Part shown: positions 38,766 through 41,617 of the stretch, one piece after another | Layout of the letters: the number at the start of each line of letters is the position of its first letter | Numbering within the stretch: the first letter of the stretch is position 1 | Virus record (IMG/VR): IMGVR_UViG_3300049855_000607 | Coordinates: 1 to 41,617 of that record | Source: a virus | Direction: 5' to 3' (one strand) | Length of the DNA stretch: 41,617 nt | Made by a program: the position numbers and the translations under genes | Notes under the pieces: generated by a model | Told to the model about the DNA's origin: nothing | The model's database searches: none | Seen by the model: the letters and a program-made list of their open reading frames with translations, nothing else

Positions 38766-39251
38766 ATGAAGATAAGTAAGAAGGACGCAGAATATACTTT
38801 TCTCTATCAAGATGGAGAATGGGAAGATTATGTCAATAAAGTGGTTTTTGTTGGAAACCAAAAACAAGCCCTTCATTTTTTTAAGGATAAAGTGAAGCTT
38901 CTTGATCCATCTAATTTCAGTCAAATTGTAGATAACGATGATAGTGGGAATTTCTTGTCGTGGAGCAATGAAGATGGAATGTGGGCTACAATTTGTCAAA
39001 TCAAAACAACTGCCAAGGAAAAACAGGGTTTTGTTGAAGGTCGGATCGCTGACCTCACGCGGATTTTAGGGCTGGCGGGGGATGGTCACCATACCCATCA
39101 AAGCAAGGCAAGTGTAAAATGCTTAAATTGTAAAAAAGATAAACTAGCTCATCACTCTAGAACTAAAGGATGTCCTGTCGGTCGCAAAACTCGTATTGGA
39201 TATACTAATTTTTCCTCAACCCAATTTTTTAAATCAAGGAAAATTAAATGA
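38766..39251 (+). CDS. Hypothetical protein with C-terminal zinc knuckle
   Basis: A 161-residue protein. The first 100 residues are alpha/beta without a clear family (YVNKVVFVGNQKQALHFF). Residues 105-145 hold a zinc knuckle: CLNCKKDKLAHHSRTKGC, a CxxC with His and Cys, preceded by GHHTHQ. Such knuckles occur at the ends of many phage proteins and bind nucleic acid or proteins. GGA stands before the ATG and the gene overlaps the next by ATGA. No other information. Confidence 0.65.
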   Translation: MKISKKDAEYTFLYQDGEWEDYVNKVVFVGNQKQALHFFKDKVKLLDPSNFSQIVDNDDSGNFLSWSNEDGMWATICQIKTTAKEKQGFVEGRIADLTRILGLAGDGHHTHQSKASVKCLNCKKDKLAHHSRTKGCPVGRKTRIGYTNFSSTQFFKSRKIK

Positions 39252-39889
39252 AGCCGAAATTTACTATGACGTCAGAAGTGATTAAAAAACTTCAAGAGGC
39301 TCTTGATAAAGATGGAGATCTTCCAATATGTATCAAAACTGAGTTTGGCTATATTTCTCAAGTCTTTGTAAGTGGTACAAATTTTTATTGGGATGGTGGA
39401 TACGCTGCTCCTGACGAAGCGGATCCATCTAATTGGATAAGTAGCCTTACTGATGATCAGAAGGAATTAAGAGAAGGATTTTACGAATCTTGTCATACTC
39501 TTGAGGCTGATGGTCCAAGCAGCTATGAAGATGCCTCCTACAATGGAAGGAGAATACGTGAAATTAATCCTGAATCTTCAGCGTGGCTTGACAAAAAGGA
39601 ACTTGAAGAAAGAAATATGTTTGGCGGAGAGTTGATTAAATATGAAAACTCCAAAGAAAGAAGTGAAGAGCTTGGGTGCTATCCTTTTATTGCTTGTCTA
39701 AAGTCCAATGGATTATCTGCCATAGGAGATAAGGAAGGACATATGAGCGGAGCTAAAGAAGCACTAAAGATAAAATATGATGCTCTCAAAATGCTTCAAG
39801 CAGGAGAAGCTGATCCAGCTGTCCTTCTAACTTCTAATTTAAGAAGCGAGAGAGAAATTGCAAAAGACTTTTTAGACGGCAAGTATTAA
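39248..39889 (+). CDS. Hypothetical protein with C-terminal HEAT-like module
   Basis: A 213-residue acidic protein. The N-terminus has a helix (VIKKLQEALDKDGDLPI) and a strand ending in a Trp/Tyr-rich loop (FYWDGGYAAPDEADPSNW). Residues 190-209 (PAVLLTSNLRSEREIAKDFL) are a near-perfect copy of the recurring HEAT-like module at the very C-terminus. It is the last gene of the plus-strand unit and shares four bases of its end with the convergent J-domain gene. Function unknown. Confidence 0.65.
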   Translation: MKPKFTMTSEVIKKLQEALDKDGDLPICIKTEFGYISQVFVSGTNFYWDGGYAAPDEADPSNWISSLTDDQKELREGFYESCHTLEADGPSSYEDASYNGRRIREINPESSAWLDKKELEERNMFGGELIKYENSKERSEELGCYPFIACLKSNGLSAIGDKEGHMSGAKEALKIKYDALKMLQAGEADPAVLLTSNLRSEREIAKDFLDGKY

Positions 39890-40287
39890 CGTCTTTTTCT
39901 TTTGCAATGTGGGCAAGGAAGATTTGGATTTTCTGCAAAAGTCTTTTTAAGATTCTGAACTAAGCACATAGCTGCTTGATATTGCAAATGATTCATAATC
40001 ATAGGCTTTGGAACTATTGGGGCTACTGGAGCTTGTGGTTGACTTGCAGTCTCTACAAGGCTCGGAGATTCGAGAAGCTCATCTTTTACCTTAATGAGTT
40101 CTTCAAAATCATATTTATCTCCACCTCTATCTGGATGAAGAATCTTTGACATTTCTTTAAAGGCTTTTTTAATTTCACCTTCTGTAGCATCTACACGATC
40201 TTTAAGCCCTATCTTATCTAAAAGTTGCTTTTTAGATAAACTATACTCTTGAAAACATATTGGACACTTACCTTGTTTTTTACTCAT
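39886..40287 (-). CDS. J-domain (DnaJ-like) protein with two zinc knuckles
   Basis: A 133-residue protein. Residues 20-70 form a J-domain: GLKDRVDATEGEIKKAFKEM, then HPDRGGD with the HPD at 51-53 that stimulates DnaK ATPase. CPIC at 8-11 and CPHC at 125-128 could bind zinc together or with partners. Residues 80-95 are a Pro-rich linker. DnaJ-like proteins bring host DnaK (Hsp70) to a chosen target; phage forms can redirect it to replication or assembly. An ATTGATT element lies 15 bases before the start. Confidence 0.8.
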   Translation of the reverse strand: MSKKQGKCPICFQEYSLSKKQLLDKIGLKDRVDATEGEIKKAFKEMSKILHPDRGGDKYDFEELIKVKDELLESPSLVETASQPQAPVAPIVPKPMIMNHLQYQAAMCLVQNLKKTFAENPNLPCPHCKRKRR

Positions 40288-40292
40288 AATAG

Positions 40293-40321
40293 TTGAGAAT
40301 AAATCAATTGAGATGTAGAAT
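40293..40321 (+). promoter_or_regulatory. Sigma70-type promoter of the lipoprotein gene
   Basis: TTGAGA and TAGAAT are separated by 17 bases, 31 bases before the chosen ATG, with an AAGGAG ribosome site in the leader. Confidence 0.68.
40302..40308 (-). promoter_or_regulatory. ATTGATT element
   Basis: CAATTGATTTATTCTC lies 15 bases before the ATG of the J-domain gene, closer than in the other copies. It falls inside the spacer of the divergent sigma70-type promoter. Confidence 0.3.
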
Positions 40322-40352
40322 GTAATACGTTAAACTTTGATAAGGAGAAATG

Positions 40353-41291
40353 ATGCTTAAACCATTATTAATTAGCTTAGTATTCGTAGGTTGTAATACT
40401 ACAGCTTCTCATACTCAGGAAAATGTAAAAGAAGAGATTGCTCACATTCCTATTCCTCATCCTCCTAAAGCTCCACCGCCGGTGATTGTTCTTCCTCAAC
40501 CAGAGCCTGTTGTAGATGTGTTTCAAGAATCTGAGTGCCTTAAAGATGCAGTAGATTTCTGGGAAATGGTCTATATGGAATTTCCAAGTTCTAAAGTGTT
40601 CATCTATAACGAGCGAACCTTTGAGATTTACTATAAAGAATATGTTCAGTTACGAAATAGAGCTCGTAAGCAATATGTCAAGAATATGGTTAGGGCTGTT
40701 GCAAATAAGCTTCCTAAAGAAGAGCGACATTTAGTAAGAGCTCAAGGAAGTGCTCAAAATAAATTCTTGAGTGCCTTAGAAATTGGTAAAGATAAGATTC
40801 CGCAGATTCAACAAATTATGAGGGATAATAACTTACCTGAAGATCTTGCTTTGTTACCTCTTATTGAATCAAGTTTTCAAAATACTGCAAGAAGTCCTGT
40901 AGGCGCTCTAGGTCCTTGGCAAATTATGCCTGGAACTTTGAGGCTTTATTCTAAAGCTCCACGAAAGAATCTTAAAGATCTTACATTTAGTACCAATATA
41001 GCTGTTAAGATTCTTAAAGATAATTACGAACTTCTTGGCTCTTGGCCTCTTGCTATTAACGCATATCATAGTGGACCTGGACGACTTCTAAAGGCCAAAC
41101 AACAATTTGGAACTACTGATATGTGCATTATTACAGATAAATTTGAAGGTCGTGGCTACAAGTTTCATAGTCGCAACTACTACGCTCAATTTTTAGCAGC
41201 TCGGCGGCTATATTATAAATATATTAATGGTAAATTAAATATTGATAAGCCTGGCGATAATTTGGTTAGTCAAAAGAATTCAGGAGAGTAG
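40353..41291 (+). CDS. Lipoprotein lytic transglycosylase (SLT, MltD-like)
   Basis: A 312-residue protein; I take the second of two ATGs because GGAG then has a five-base spacer. Residues 1-13 are a signal ending in VFVGC, with Cys14 as the lipid site; Phe at -3 is unusual for a lipobox. A Pro-rich spacer follows. The SLT domain has catalytic Glu172 (LIESSFQ), GPWQIMPGT near 187-195 and NAYHSGPGR near 236-244. It cuts peptidoglycan forming 1,6-anhydro ends and would sit in the outer or inner membrane of a Gram-negative host. In a phage it may assist DNA entry, lysis or block superinfection; sequence does not choose. Confidence 0.85.
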   Translation: MLKPLLISLVFVGCNTTASHTQENVKEEIAHIPIPHPPKAPPPVIVLPQPEPVVDVFQESECLKDAVDFWEMVYMEFPSSKVFIYNERTFEIYYKEYVQLRNRARKQYVKNMVRAVANKLPKEERHLVRAQGSAQNKFLSALEIGKDKIPQIQQIMRDNNLPEDLALLPLIESSFQNTARSPVGALGPWQIMPGTLRLYSKAPRKNLKDLTFSTNIAVKILKDNYELLGSWPLAINAYHSGPGRLLKAKQQFGTTDMCIITDKFEGRGYKFHSRNYYAQFLAARRLYYKYINGKLNIDKPGDNLVSQKNSGE

Positions 41292-41292
41292 T

Positions 41293-41526
41293 ATGTTATT
41301 TTTAAAGGACTACGAAGAGAGTAAATTCAAAAGAAGAATTGCCGGTGTTGTTTTTTCTCTTAAGTGGCAGAACATTTATCGTGAATTAGAATTTATCTCT
41401 TTTGGGCGGCACGTAGCTGATGATACACAATTGGGTGCAGATGAGGGTTGGGGATTATCTGTTAATATTGTAGGATTACACTTATTTATAGGTTGCTCAC
41501 TTGAAGCTATTGGAAGAAGGAGTTAG
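41293..41526 (+). CDS. Small hypothetical protein after the transglycosylase
   Basis: A 77-residue protein. I use the ATG of MLFLKDYEES, behind GGAGAG one base after the previous stop. Residues 25-60 are beta-rich (RIAGVVFSLKWQNIYREL), and residues 55-70 (WGLSVNIVGLHLFIGCSL) are hydrophobic enough for a membrane-near strand or weak helix. Short phage proteins with GW-x-L-x-x-x-I-x-G-L-x-L-F-I-G are known to me only as uncharacterised. It overlaps nothing and precedes another small membrane gene. Confidence 0.6.
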   Translation: MLFLKDYEESKFKRRIAGVVFSLKWQNIYRELEFISFGRHVADDTQLGADEGWGLSVNIVGLHLFIGCSLEAIGRRS

Positions 41527-41527
41527 T

Positions 41528-41617
41528 ATGATTGAATTTTCTTTATTTATTATCGTAGGATTACTTATTTTACTCTTGATTTTATTTTATAAATATATTG
41601 TAGAATATAATGAGAAG
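41528..41617 (+). CDS. Small membrane protein, truncated by window edge
   Basis: Thirty codons are visible, beginning MIEFSLFIIVGLLILLLILF, one clear transmembrane helix followed by a polar end (YKYIVEYNEK). GGAG precedes the ATG. It runs off the window, so total length is unknown. It may be an accessory of the transglycosylase, a spanin or a holin. All are guesses. Confidence 0.6.
   Translation, partial: MIEFSLFIIVGLLILLLILFYKYIVEYNEK

Noticed and set aside
38475-38999. A 174-codon minus-strand frame opposite the FAD oxidoreductase
   Set aside because: It is antisense to well-supported coding sequence, with no family resemblance or ribosome site.
1-41617. tRNA genes, CRISPR arrays, insertion sequences, integrase or attachment sites
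   Set aside because: I looked for typical tRNA T-loop sequence, regular short repeats and transposase or integrase motifs and saw none.

Overview
The window looks like part of the genome of a large, AT-rich, tailed double-stranded DNA phage with a contractile tail (myovirus morphology). The diagnostic genes lie in order on the minus strand: sheath, tail tube, a frameshifted tail-assembly chaperone, tape measure, then baseplate-type proteins. A Gram-negative host is suggested by a phage-encoded lipoprotein lytic transglycosylase and by good sigma70-type promoters. No portal, terminase, capsid, polymerase, integrase, CRISPR array or tRNA gene was recognised, so the window is a fragment. I cannot name the genus or the host.

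Layout. 1-10.5 kb (minus): virion module, read from right to left: a sheath-proximal structural protein, sheath, tube, two strong hairpins, chaperone G with a dnaX-like -1 slippery site giving G-T, tape measure, a baseplate-type protein, and a large structural protein running off the edge. 10.6-16 kb (minus): a membrane-anchored PDZ protein, a putative zinc metallopeptidase, small proteins, a His-rich fibre and a Cys-motif structural protein. 16.0-16.1 kb: a divergent control region with a perfect 13-bp inverted repeat. 16.5-23.8 kb (minus): a dense cluster of small, overlapping genes, mostly unknown, with a dCMP-deaminase fusion, a DGPA-repeat protein, an RlmN-like radical-SAM enzyme, a 2OG-Fe(II) oxygenase, a short HTH protein and a histone H1-like (Hc1) protein. 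23.9-29.4 kb (minus): three paralogous tail-fibre genes plus a fourth appendage gene, closed by a strong terminator.

29.4-41.6 kb is an accessory region with both strands in use. Plus-strand units (a HEAT-like pair; the endolysin; a four-gene FAD-oxidoreductase unit; a lipoprotein transglycosylase with small membrane proteins) each follow a promoter with 17-bp spacing. Minus-strand units carry Ada-like, HAD, SLOG, metallophosphoesterase, HNH, exonuclease and J-domain proteins. At 33.6 and 36.7 kb the divergent promoters overlap at their -10 boxes.

The most unusual observation is a short HEAT-like module (hydrophobic face, about ten residues, then R-x-x-A and another hydrophobic face), usually near the C-terminus, in about 13 otherwise different small proteins. 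It is accompanied by a copied tail shared by the deaminase fusion and its DGPA-repeat neighbour. A second is an ATTGATT element in six gene boundaries on the minus strand, which may be a phage-specific control site. Also notable are an RlmN-like enzyme with Tyr where RlmN has a catalytic Cys, and a PDZ/metallopeptidase pair inside the tail operon.
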